This document shows positions 7,375 to 15,282 of a stretch of 39,193 bases of DNA, piece after piece; positions within the stretch are counted from its first letter, which is position 1; the number at the start of each line of letters is the position of its first letter. The DNA is from Spirochaetaceae bacterium. Lineage in GTDB: Bacteria > Spirochaetota > Spirochaetia > Treponematales > Breznakiellaceae. The DNA is taken from the NCBI GenBank assembly GCA_031265015.1, contig JAISDG010000052.1, positions 1 through 39,193 on the forward strand, written 5' to 3'. Both the position numbers and the translations under genes were made by a program. The notes beneath the pieces are model-generated. The model did no database searches, had not been told where the DNA came from, and was given only the letters and a program-made list of their open reading frames with translations.

Positions 7375-8876
7375 AAAAATACCTTCCCTGTCTTTGTATG
7401 GTCCTGCTGGCCCTTTCCCCTGCCGCCCAGGAAGAAACTCCCGCTCCGCCGGAGCCCCGGGCCGCCCTTCAGTCTCCGGCTCCTTCCTTAAACCCGATAG
7501 ACGAACAGCGGCGGCAGATTATCCGGTACGGAACGGATTCCGAAATAGCGGCCCTTATCAAAACTCTGCGGGGCGAACAGGCCGGGGAAAACGATTCTCT
7601 GGACGGCGAACTGCTGGCCCTGGCTCAAAAAACAAAAAACCATTCGATCCTTACGGGGATTTTTAGTTTTTTCGGCGACCGGGAGAAGCGGGGCCTTGAA
7701 GAACGGGCCCTGGAAGCCGTCGGGAACCGGGATTATGAAACCTCCGAAACCGTCAACGCCGCCATAGATTATCTGGGCAAGGTCCGGGCCGCGGAAGCCG
7801 GGGAACCGCTTCGGGATATTCTGAACGGAGAGGAAACCCGTTTTCTCTCCGCCGCCGTCCGGTCCCTGGGAAGATGCGCCGGGAAGGAAGGGGCGGAGGA
7901 AACAGCCGAATATCTGGTTGACTATTATACCAACCGTGATGTGGGCGATGAGAACCGCCGGCTTATTATCACCGCCCTGGGGGATACGGGGGCCCGGGAG
8001 TGCGCCGGTTTTTTGGTTTCCATCGCGGAAAATGAGGATGAACGGGCGCCCCTCCGCATGTCCGCCCTGGAAGCGCTGGCAAAAACCGCGGCTCCCGAGG
8101 GGCTGCCCGCCCTTATCAAGGCTTCTTCCGCCCGGGATCCCAATGTCCGTTCCACCGCCATCGCTTCCCTGGGCCCTTTTTCCGGCGAAGAGGCGGATAC
8201 GGCTATTGTCGAAGCCTTTCGGGATTCCTATTACAGAACCAGAATCGCCGCCGCGAAAGCTGCGGGGGAACGAAAGCTGCGGGCCGCGGTTCCCTATCTG
8301 CGGTTCCGGTCCGAAAACGACGATGTTCCCGCCGTCCGGGATGAAGCCATTAAAGCCATGGGCGCCATAGGCGGCGGTGAAACGGAAAAAATTCTGGAAG
8401 AACTTTTTAAGGAACGGAAGAACAGCGATCGCATACGGATCAACGCGGCGGAAATGCTCCTGGCCGGTACATCCGGGGATTACGCTTCGGCGGTTATTGC
8501 GGAACTGGACGAAGCAAAGACAAAAAACCAGACGGCCCTCTATAACGGTTTTCTCCGGATCCTGGGGGGGGCAAAATCCGAAGATCTTAAAAGCTTGGCC
8601 CGCCGTTTTTTTGCCGGGGGCGGGGTGGTGGAAAAATCCTATGCCCTGGACATCTGCCTGAACAATGACTTCCGCGATCTTGCCGGGGAAGTGCGGAGCC
8701 TGACGGACCCCAAACACGGAAGCCTTTCCCGGAAATCTCTGGCCCTGCTGGAAAAATGGGGCCTTCCGGCAGCGGAAGAACCGCCGGCCGCCGCTACTGC
8801 GGGGGAGGAACCCCCGGAGCTTCAGGAAGAGCAATCGAGTGAAGCAGCTGATTCAGCACAAGCAGGGGATCTTTGA
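7371..8876 (+). CDS. Exported HEAT-repeat protein
   Basis: The 501 residues begin with a signal peptide (MKKYLPCLCMVLLALSPAAQ), so the protein is probably periplasmic or outer-membrane associated. From about residue 45 to 460 it is a chain of two-helix HEAT-like repeats, visible as recurring patterns such as VRSTAIASLGPF, LRMSALEALAKTA and VRDEAIKAMGAIG, which typically form a protein-binding scaffold. The last 35 residues are Ala/Glu/Pro-rich and low complexity. It is coupled to tgt by ATGA. The 3' end runs 83 bp into the convergent vWA gene, so each gene's tail is antisense to the other. No enzymatic motif is seen and the partner is unknown. Confidence 0.85.
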   Translation: MKKYLPCLCMVLLALSPAAQEETPAPPEPRAALQSPAPSLNPIDEQRRQIIRYGTDSEIAALIKTLRGEQAGENDSLDGELLALAQKTKNHSILTGIFSFFGDREKRGLEERALEAVGNRDYETSETVNAAIDYLGKVRAAEAGEPLRDILNGEETRFLSAAVRSLGRCAGKEGAEETAEYLVDYYTNRDVGDENRRLIITALGDTGARECAGFLVSIAENEDERAPLRMSALEALAKTAAPEGLPALIKASSARDPNVRSTAIASLGPFSGEEADTAIVEAFRDSYYRTRIAAAKAAGERKLRAAVPYLRFRSENDDVPAVRDEAIKAMGAIGGGETEKILEELFKERKNSDRIRINAAEMLLAGTSGDYASAVIAELDEAKTKNQTALYNGFLRILGGAKSEDLKSLARRFFAGGGVVEKSYALDICLNNDFRDLAGEVRSLTDPKHGSLSRKSLALLEKWGLPAAEEPPAAATAGEEPPELQEEQSSEAADSAQAGDL

Positions 8877-10311
8877 ACCGCTCAAAACGGAAAAACAGTT
8901 CGTAGTTTTTATCGGACAGGATCCGAATGGTTTTCCCGATACATTCGTTGACCGGAGCGGAACCGATGTCGGGGAAATATTTTGCCTTTAGGGGAGTAAA
9001 GATACAGTTACTGCCGTCAAAATAGATCTGGCCGATCCTGGGAGGGACGGAAACCAGGAAAATAAGAAAATCCGAATTACCCCCGCCCACGGTATAGCTG
9101 TTTCCCTTTTTGAGGGTATGCACATTTCGCCTGCCGATGGCGGTATTTTGTTCTTCCACAAACAGGTTTAACATCGCCGGATTGGTCAGGGGCTGGTTTG
9201 AGTCGTCCCGGTAATGGTAACGGCGCTGGGGCCCCTGCAGGGCCGCCTCCGCCTGTTTGGTCGCGAAACTGTTAAGCAGTTCGGCATTGCTGGCGGCGGT
9301 TTTGTCGGCGGAACCGGCGGAAGCCATCACCTTGTTGGGAGACGCGTGAAGACTGCGGGCCTTCATGAAAATGACCAGCGCAAGGATCACCAGCAGCGCC
9401 AGGCCCGCGATTAAGAGGGGCAGGGGAAGTGCCGTAATCCCGGCATTGCCGGACTCGTTATACGGCGGCGGACTTACCGGGTTGTCTGTTACGGAAACGC
9501 CGTCATTTGATCCGTTCCCCGTTTCCCCGCCGATCACCGGTCCCGAATTTCCCGCCGGGGGAGCCCCGGTTTCGGGACTGTCCGTTTCCGGGGCGGGTCC
9601 GCCGGCCGGGGGAACGTTTTCCGCCGCCGGATTACGGACGCCCGTTTCCGGCGGGACCGCCGGGGTTTCCCCTGTTTCCGGCGCCCGGGTTCCCCCGCCT
9701 GTTCCCGGGGCGGGATTTTCCCGGGGAGTTCCGCCCCTGTTTCCGGCGCCCGGATTCTCCCGCCCGTTCCCGCCGGAAGCGATGCGGCTTGCCGCCTTAA
9801 TAAAGATCAGTTCCGCGCCGCCGGCCCTGAACCGGGGTACGGAAGCCTGGACCAGATTTTCCAGATTATCGTCGCTGATCAAAAAGACTTTTTTGGGCCT
9901 GCCGCCGGGGATACTGCTTTTCACATACTGTTCCGCGTAGGACAAAGCCCCCGCGGAATCCGAAGCCGGTTCCAGGGGATAGAGCAGCCATATCCTGCCG
10001 CTGACCGTTTCAATATCTCCCTGTTCAAGGATCCGCCGGGCAAGTTCAAACCGGGGCTTTGAACCGAACGAAATAATATGTAGGGTATCGTTACGGGCGA
10101 CGTTTTCCGCCAGGAAGGGACCGGTAAGGTAAGTACCCACCTCGTTATAGTAGGAAGACATGCTGGCGGAAGTGTCGACCACAAGAACCACATCCTTGGG
10201 TCCTCCCTGGGCGAAAAGGGAAAAAACGCCGGGAAATAAAAAAAAGAAAACCGCCGCGACCTTCCTGTTCCGGCATAGCTTTCCGGCTGCCGGACCGCTT
10301 GTTTTTTTCAA
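8794..10311 (-). CDS. Membrane-anchored von Willebrand A protein with FHA-like C terminus
   Basis: The 505-residue protein starts with TTG at 10311, preceded by AAGGGGG. A signal peptide ends at about residue 34 (FLFPGVFSLFAQ). A vWA domain (about 39-185) follows, with the metal-site motif DTSAS (Asp46, Ser48, Ser50). Residues about 186-290 are a Gly/Pro/Glu/Thr linker of repeated PETG/PAG modules. One membrane helix spans about 295-316 (LPLPLLIAGLALLVILALVI). The C-terminal part contains NTAIGRRNVHTLKKG and a beta-rich stretch that resembles an FHA fold, without a clear phosphothreonine-binding set. Inferred topology is vWA in the periplasm and the C terminus in the cytoplasm. It lies 11 bases after greA and probably shares its transcript. 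The function is unknown. Confidence 0.85.
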   Translation of the reverse strand: MKKTSGPAAGKLCRNRKVAAVFFFLFPGVFSLFAQGGPKDVVLVVDTSASMSSYYNEVGTYLTGPFLAENVARNDTLHIISFGSKPRFELARRILEQGDIETVSGRIWLLYPLEPASDSAGALSYAEQYVKSSIPGGRPKKVFLISDDNLENLVQASVPRFRAGGAELIFIKAASRIASGGNGRENPGAGNRGGTPRENPAPGTGGGTRAPETGETPAVPPETGVRNPAAENVPPAGGPAPETDSPETGAPPAGNSGPVIGGETGNGSNDGVSVTDNPVSPPPYNESGNAGITALPLPLLIAGLALLVILALVIFMKARSLHASPNKVMASAGSADKTAASNAELLNSFATKQAEAALQGPQRRYHYRDDSNQPLTNPAMLNLFVEEQNTAIGRRNVHTLKKGNSYTVGGGNSDFLIFLVSVPPRIGQIYFDGSNCIFTPLKAKYFPDIGSAPVNECIGKTIRILSDKNYELFFRFERFKDPLLVLNQLLHSIALPEAPGVPPPQ

Positions 10312-10322
10312 TGTACGCCCCC

Positions 10323-13061
10323 TTAAAGGACCTTTTTTATTTCTTTTACCAGATATGTCACTTTTTCATCATCCCCGGCCCTTTTGCTCTGATTACCCTG
10401 ATTAAAGGAAAATTCAAATTCTTCCCCCACTTTTCTATTAAGTATAGTACTCCCGAAGGGAGAAAGGTAGGAAATTATTTTATGTTCCGGATCCGATTCC
10501 CAGGGGCCCAGGATAGTAAATTCCTCCTCCGTACCGGCGCTCCGGTTAGCCAGAAGTACCCGGGCGCCGAAGGAAACCCGTTCGGCGCTTACCGTACCGG
10601 GATCAAAAATCTGGGCCCTTTCGATTTCATCCTTAAGCTTTGCCACCGTGGAATTAAGAATTTCCTGTTTTTCCTTGGCGGCCTTGTATTCGGCGTTTTC
10701 CCGGAGATCCCCCAGGGAAAGGGCAAAGGCAATTTCCTTGGAATTGGCGGGAACTTCCACATCCATAATATGGGCAAGCTGCCGCTGCTTTTCTTCGTAT
10801 TTTGCGGCGGTAACCAAAAGGGCCCTGAAGGTCTTTTTCTCCGTCTCGCCTGAGAACTTAAAGTCCGGGTCCCTTTCCTGGATACTGTTCCGGAGCTTAA
10901 ACTTGTCCGCCGGATCCAGATCCTTGACGTCGTTAATCAGGGTATAAATACGGAGCAGCGTATCCCTGTCCGCGCCGGCGATAAAGGATTCAATCAGGCC
11001 GTCGGTAAAAAGAATGGCGTAGACCTGTTTGTTGGTCTTGCGGTTTTCGGCGGTATCCCGGTGGTTGTCAATATCCCGGTAGGTTATGTCCAGAATATAG
11101 ATAAGGGTAATAAGCTTCTTTTCTTCGCTGATATTGGCGTCGGCAAACCACCGGGGTGATTTGACATTTTTGTAAAACCATACCACCGCTTCGCGGAAAT
11201 CACGGTAATGCTCAAAGCAGTTCTGGATCATCGCCGTCAGCTTGTCCTCGTATCCTTCCCTTTCCAGACTGTTGATGATTGACGGCAGCATGGCATGGGG
11301 AAAGAGGCGGACATAGATGTCGGGCCATTCCGGTATAAAGAGCTTGACCTGGAGGAGGAATTCTTCCTTAAGCCGGGTATCTTTCAGGTTCAGGAAGAGG
11401 CCGGTTAGGTCCTCGATATTTCTGAAAATTTCCTCAAAGCCGGCGGTCAGGCTCTTTTCCATGTAGGGATGCCTTCCCGCCAGTTCTTTTACCACCAGGT
11501 AGGACGCTATAATCTGCTCGTTAACCTGGCTGTAGGATCGAAGATAACCGGTAAAATAGCTGAACATTTCGTTAAAAAATTCCGAATCCAGTTCCGCTTC
11601 CTTCTGGGACTCAAAATCCTTAAGGATATCAATGCGGTCAAAGAAATTTTTCTGGGCCTTAAATTCGTTGTAGAGCTTCTCTTCTATGCTGATGGGCCTT
11701 TCCCGGACCGTGAAGTTGTCGATGTTGTCCTGGCTGACCCCGAAAATAGGATCGGTTTTAAGGATTTCCCGGGCCTTGACGCTCCAGCCGGTCCATTCCC
11801 CGGCGGAAAGCACCGAAGGCACCAGTTCCGCCTTAATGCGCTTAAGGTCACAGGAATTGCCGAAGCTCTTGATGATTGTTTTGAGGGTCCAGGAATGTTC
11901 GTTTTTTACCCGGTCGTGGAGCTTTTCCTTTTTCTGGGTGGCCTTAAGCACCCAGATATGGTTTTTCGACAGGGTCTGCAGGGCGTTAACCGCCATCTTC
12001 AGGGACATGGGATGGCTCCGTTTTTTGGCAAAATCCACCACAATCTCGTCGCCCTGCATGGACGCGATCCGGCCCACCCCCCAGGTTCGGTGAAAGACAA
12101 AACTGCCCTTGTCAAAGGCGATGTGTTTTTCAAAATCGGTAATCGCCTCCCGGACATTGCGCCAGTTCTGGGTAAGGTTTGATATTCTGATATATTCTTC
12201 AAGCTGACTGTGATCCGCGTACTTCAGCCTGAAACATTCGGTGATTTCCCTGCGGGCCAGGGAATCCCGCTCGTCGTACTGTAAAATCAGCTTTAAAAGA
12301 CCGATGGCGGTGTCGATTTCGCCCCGTTTTTTGCAGGACGCAAAAACATCCTCCAGCAGGAGCACAGCCTTGTCTTCGCTGACATTTTTGGCAAGCCGTT
12401 TTTCCACGTGCAGAAAAAAGTCGATGTCCTCCGGGCAGTGTTCAATCAGCTTGGCCCAGATCTCCCGGACATTGGCAAAAACTCCCTTGTTGATATACCG
12501 GTGCAGGGCCTTTTTGTAATAATCCACCGCCGTTTCGGCGTCATTAAGCTTTTCGTAGTGTTCCGCCAGGGCCTTGGCAATATCCGCTTCCTCGTAGTCC
12601 GCCTTGACAAGCCGTTCCCAGATACCGATGATGGGCTCTTCCTCGTTTTCGTTTTTGCAGCATTCCGCCAGGGTCCGCAGGGCAAATTTGGACTCCCCGT
12701 AATCCAGGATCCTTTCGCAGAGGTACCGGACTATGCCCCATTTGTGGTTATCCACAAAAATCGTAACCAGGTTCACCAGGACCGCATCGTCGATAAGCTG
12801 CCGGGAGAGGGCAATCATCCCCGACAGGTACAGGGCGATAATGCTGTTCTTGGTATGGACCAGATGTTCGTCGCAGAGCTGTTTCAGTTCGTCGTATATT
12901 TTGTCTTCCCTGGCCTCTTTCAGCAGAACGTCCAGCTCCTTAAACTGTCCGGTTGAATAGTTGCTGAGCGCCGCCCGGGTCCATTTTTCCTCGTTGAGCA
13001 TCTCCTGAACATTTTTAAGAAGCGGTAAAACAACCGCCCGGGTTTCAGCAACTTCTGTCAT
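10323..13061 (-). CDS. greA: Transcription elongation factor GreA with long helical N-terminal extension
   Basis: The last 175 of 912 residues are GreA: a coiled coil with the acidic tip GDLRENAEY (Asp785 and Glu788, the pair that activates RNA cleavage in the RNA polymerase secondary channel), then the C-terminal FKBP-like domain (about 825-912). Before it, residues 1-310 are TPR/HEAT-like helices, residues 316-365 form a small beta segment (FHRTWGVGRIASMQGDEIVVDF) resembling an SH3/Tudor-like module, and a second helical block fills 380-735. Long GreA proteins of this size are known from spirochetes; ordinary GreA is about 158 residues. The extension's job is unknown; protein docking or tethering is likely. 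The Shine-Dalgarno is AGGAGAGGG. Three inverted repeats lie just upstream. Confidence 0.93.
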   Translation of the reverse strand: MTEVAETRAVVLPLLKNVQEMLNEEKWTRAALSNYSTGQFKELDVLLKEAREDKIYDELKQLCDEHLVHTKNSIIALYLSGMIALSRQLIDDAVLVNLVTIFVDNHKWGIVRYLCERILDYGESKFALRTLAECCKNENEEEPIIGIWERLVKADYEEADIAKALAEHYEKLNDAETAVDYYKKALHRYINKGVFANVREIWAKLIEHCPEDIDFFLHVEKRLAKNVSEDKAVLLLEDVFASCKKRGEIDTAIGLLKLILQYDERDSLARREITECFRLKYADHSQLEEYIRISNLTQNWRNVREAITDFEKHIAFDKGSFVFHRTWGVGRIASMQGDEIVVDFAKKRSHPMSLKMAVNALQTLSKNHIWVLKATQKKEKLHDRVKNEHSWTLKTIIKSFGNSCDLKRIKAELVPSVLSAGEWTGWSVKAREILKTDPIFGVSQDNIDNFTVRERPISIEEKLYNEFKAQKNFFDRIDILKDFESQKEAELDSEFFNEMFSYFTGYLRSYSQVNEQIIASYLVVKELAGRHPYMEKSLTAGFEEIFRNIEDLTGLFLNLKDTRLKEEFLLQVKLFIPEWPDIYVRLFPHAMLPSIINSLEREGYEDKLTAMIQNCFEHYRDFREAVVWFYKNVKSPRWFADANISEEKKLITLIYILDITYRDIDNHRDTAENRKTNKQVYAILFTDGLIESFIAGADRDTLLRIYTLINDVKDLDPADKFKLRNSIQERDPDFKFSGETEKKTFRALLVTAAKYEEKQRQLAHIMDVEVPANSKEIAFALSLGDLRENAEYKAAKEKQEILNSTVAKLKDEIERAQIFDPGTVSAERVSFGARVLLANRSAGTEEEFTILGPWESDPEHKIISYLSPFGSTILNRKVGEEFEFSFNQGNQSKRAGDDEKVTYLVKEIKKVL

Positions 13062-13087
13062 AGCCCTCTCCTGTAAAAAGCACGTTG

Positions 13088-13123
13088 GACTTGTTCGATG
13101 CCCGGCCGGGCATCAAACAAGTC
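13088..13123 (-). promoter_or_regulatory. 36-bp near-perfect palindrome upstream of greA
   Basis: Arms GACTTGTT-n-GATGCCCGG and CCGGGCATC-n-AACAAGTC abut with no loop and one mismatched pair. On the minus strand it ends about 27 nt before the greA start and is followed by CAACGTGC and a TTTTT run rather than an immediate U tract. It could be an operator for a dimeric regulator, or an RNA hairpin acting as attenuator or processing site between the TPR gene and greA. Confidence 0.6.
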
Positions 13124-13138
13124 TGTTTTCAGCGGAAT

Positions 13139-13164
13139 TTGTCCGGAAGCTAGTTTCCGGACAA
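13139..13164 (-). promoter_or_regulatory. Inverted repeat with 10-bp arms and 6-nt loop
   Basis: TTGTCCGGAA, a 6-base loop, then TTCCGGACAA: perfect 10-bp arms. It lies between the TPR stop and the larger palindrome upstream of greA and has no U tract, so it is not a classical intrinsic terminator. It shares the TGTCCGG heptamer with palindromes inside htrA and gcvPB. Confidence 0.6.
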
Positions 13165-13171
13165 CTCTACA

Positions 13172-13183
13172 GCCCTTTAGGGC
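13172..13183 (-). promoter_or_regulatory. Short hairpin right after the TPR stop codon
   Basis: GCCCT-TT-AGGGC is a 5-bp inverted repeat immediately downstream of the TPR stop (13185-13187 on the minus strand). It is the first of three successive hairpins in this 123-bp gap and is weak on its own. Confidence 0.35.
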
Positions 13184-13184
13184 C

Positions 13185-14204
13185 TTAATTCCTGTACCGT
13201 TCATAGACGGCAGGATCCAGTATTTTTATTTTCAGCATGGTCTCTTCCATGAGCGCCGGTTCCGCCCCGGTATTCTCGTAATGATCGATGAGCCACAAAT
13301 ACCGGTTGATCAGCTTCGGAATCAAAAGCTCCCCCCGGTCACTTTTTCCCCGGACTTCGTTTTCCAGGACAAAAATCGACTGCTTCAGTTTTCCCAGCTC
13401 CGCAAGTTTTAGCTCTCGTTTTACGGAAAATACGCCGTACAGGGTTCCGTAAATGGGTATCCATTCAAGCAGTTCCTGTCCGCCGTAGCCTAAATCCCGC
13501 ACCCTGTCCGCCAGCCGGAGGATCAGCTCAGAATCCATATTTCTGATCTCTATCCCCTGGGGATCGATAAAAAACGCCTCCCTGAATAAAGCCTTGGCCG
13601 CCCGGGTTTCTTCCAGCAGCGCGTTGACATCCGCGAGTTCGGAAAGGGTTTCGCCGTCCTCCCTTTTAAACCGCGCCGCCTGTTCCAGGTATTTAAGGGC
13701 TTCCTCGAAATTGCCTACTCCCTTGTAACACCGCCCTACCTGGAGGAGCAGAAGCGGATCATGCTGATTTTCCCCGCCGCCCAGAAGATCTTCAAAAAAA
13801 CCCAGGGCCGTGGAAAAAACAAAATGTTTTACCGCATACCGGCAGGAATCGTATACGGCCTGTCCTCCTATACGCTCCAAAAAGCTGTAATAACTTTTCC
13901 ACTGGGAAAGGATATAGCCGCCGTTCTCATAGGCCGGGGCTCCGTTAAAGCCGGAACCCTGGTTTCCACTGAAGCCGGAACCCTGGTTTTCGCTAAAGCC
14001 GAAACCCTGGTTTCCACTGAAGCTGGAACCCTTGAGCCTTTCAAGCCACCATGAAAGGCATTGCAGCGCGTACACAACCTCCGGGTGTTCGAAATCAAGT
14101 TTCAGCGCTTCGTTCAAAGCAAACCGAGCCCCTTCGGCATCCGGAATTTTCAGACTGGCATAGGCTTTTTGAATGAGCCCTTCGACCGTTTTTTCAGCGT
14201 CCAT
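13185..14204 (-). CDS. TPR protein with an 8-residue tandem-repeat insert
   Basis: The 339-residue protein has no signal peptide. Helical TPR-like units are visible at about 1-58 (ARFALNEALKLDFEHPEVVYAL) and 150-215 (GRCYKGVGNFEEALKYLEQA, ALFREAFFIDPQ), a scaffold type used for protein binding. Between the first and second helical blocks, residues 60-88 are four copies of an 8-residue unit (SGFSGNQG variants) encoded by a 24-bp minisatellite. The C-terminal third contains KRELKLAELGKLKQSIFVLE, a likely coiled coil. AAGGG directly abuts the ATG, too close for a normal Shine-Dalgarno, and a TATACT lies 14 nt upstream, so the leader is very short. The function is unknown; it lies ahead of greA on the same strand. 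Confidence 0.8.
   Translation of the reverse strand: MDAEKTVEGLIQKAYASLKIPDAEGARFALNEALKLDFEHPEVVYALQCLSWWLERLKGSSFSGNQGFGFSENQGSGFSGNQGSGFNGAPAYENGGYILSQWKSYYSFLERIGGQAVYDSCRYAVKHFVFSTALGFFEDLLGGGENQHDPLLLLQVGRCYKGVGNFEEALKYLEQAARFKREDGETLSELADVNALLEETRAAKALFREAFFIDPQGIEIRNMDSELILRLADRVRDLGYGGQELLEWIPIYGTLYGVFSVKRELKLAELGKLKQSIFVLENEVRGKSDRGELLIPKLINRYLWLIDHYENTGAEPALMEETMLKIKILDPAVYERYRN
13941..14027 (-). repeat. 24-bp coding minisatellite in the TPR gene
   Basis: Four imperfect 24-bp units encode SSFSGNQG, FGFSENQG, SGFSGNQG and SGFNGAPA. Because units are a multiple of three, gain or loss of copies would keep the frame and only change the length of a flexible Gly/Ser/Asn/Gln loop. Confidence 0.75.
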
Positions 14205-14218
14205 CCCTTGGGTATATT

Positions 14219-14246
14219 AGTATACCATTTTTTACGTTCTTTACAA
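14219..14246 (-). promoter_or_regulatory. Promoter of the TPR gene (TTGTAA-16-TATACT)
   Basis: On the minus strand TTGTAA (14246-14241), a 16-bp spacer and TATACT (14224-14219) lie 14 nt before the start codon at 14204. The -35 overlaps the -35 of the divergent gene, so both promoters cannot easily be occupied at once. Confidence 0.6.
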
Positions 14247-14268
14247 GGGGTGGGCAAGGGGGTATCAT
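14240..14268 (+). promoter_or_regulatory. Promoter of the exported TPR gene (TTTACA-17-TATCAT)
   Basis: TTTACA (14240-14245), a 17-bp spacer and TATCAT (14263-14268) give a near-consensus sigma-70 promoter with a leader of about 45 nt. A GAGGTGG Shine-Dalgarno at 14311-14317 precedes ATG 14320. Confidence 0.65.
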
Positions 14269-14319
14269 TTCCTATAGAAGCGTTCCGGTAATACCGAAAA
14301 TCGTAGTGACGAGGTGGTA

Positions 14320-15282
14320 ATGATACAAAGAAACCTGTTTTTGTTTCTTGTTTTCCTGGTTTGTTCCCCTTTTATCCCGGTTTTTGCCCAGAACCGTTCT
14401 ACATCGCCGGAAGAACTTCTTAGAACGGGGATCAGCTTTTACGGCGAAGGTAAATTCTCCGAAGCGGTTACCCTTTTACGGCTTGCGGGCCCTGTTCCCG
14501 AGGCGCTGTACTGGATTTCCCTGGCGGAAATATCCTCCGGCGACTATGCCCAGGCCCTTCTGGACCTGGATGCCCTGGAAAAAGCCGGTCCTTCGGCCAA
14601 ATGGAGCGCCGAAGCGCCTTACCACCGGGGACGCTGCCTTTTTTATCTGGGCCGTCATGAGGAAGCCCTGGTTACCCTGACGGACTACCTTGGCCGGGTG
14701 CCCGAAGCCGATACGGCCCGCAGGGCCGCTTCCTGGTACTGGATGGGGGAATCCCTGCTTGCCCTGGGCCGGCTGGACAACGCCGCGGACGCCTTTTCCA
14801 CGGTGGTGGAAAAGTACCCTTCCAGCGTTAAGTACGAAGCCGCCGCTTACCGGCTGGAGCTTATCAACCAAAAGAAGATCGAAGCCGAATTACTGGCGAT
14901 CCTTAAGTGGAGCCATGAAGAATCCCTTAAAACCATGGGAGAATACCAGGCGAGGGAAAAAACCTACGATCAGACCATTGCCGCCTATCAGCAGCGGATT
15001 GCGGAAATGCTGGCAAACGGCCCGGTTCTGTCCGAGGCGGACGGCGATTACCAGAGCCAGCTTGCCGCGGCGGAAATCCGCATTGCCGCCCTGGAGGCCA
15101 GCCTGAACGAGGCCAACGCCGCCCTGGTGGAACTGCGGGGCAGCGGCATAGCGGTGCCGGGGGCCGATGCTCCCAAGCCATTAACAAATACGGAAAAGGC
15201 CCTGCGGCTGATGGAATTAAAGGCCGCGGCCCTGGAATTGAGCAACGCCCTGAACCGCCGCCTGAACGGAGAGGATATATGA
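14320..15282 (+). CDS. Exported TPR protein with C-terminal coiled coil
   Basis: The 320-residue product starts with a signal peptide ending PVFAQ (about residue 23) and is likely periplasmic. TPR units span roughly 28-185 (TGISFYGEGKFSEAVTLL, YHRGRCLFYLGRHEEALVTL, YWMGESLLALGRLDNAADAF). Residues about 190-320 are charged helix with coiled-coil character (LAAAEIRIAALEASLNEANA). The plan of TPR plus coiled coil recalls CpoB/YbgF-type envelope proteins, in which the order is reversed, so I do not assign that name. I used ATG 14320 rather than the in-frame GTG 14314 because GTG lies within the Shine-Dalgarno. It starts a three-gene unit; its stop overlaps the next start (ATGA). Confidence 0.82.
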   Translation: MIQRNLFLFLVFLVCSPFIPVFAQNRSTSPEELLRTGISFYGEGKFSEAVTLLRLAGPVPEALYWISLAEISSGDYAQALLDLDALEKAGPSAKWSAEAPYHRGRCLFYLGRHEEALVTLTDYLGRVPEADTARRAASWYWMGESLLALGRLDNAADAFSTVVEKYPSSVKYEAAAYRLELINQKKIEAELLAILKWSHEESLKTMGEYQAREKTYDQTIAAYQQRIAEMLANGPVLSEADGDYQSQLAAAEIRIAALEASLNEANAALVELRGSGIAVPGADAPKPLTNTEKALRLMELKAAALELSNALNRRLNGEDI

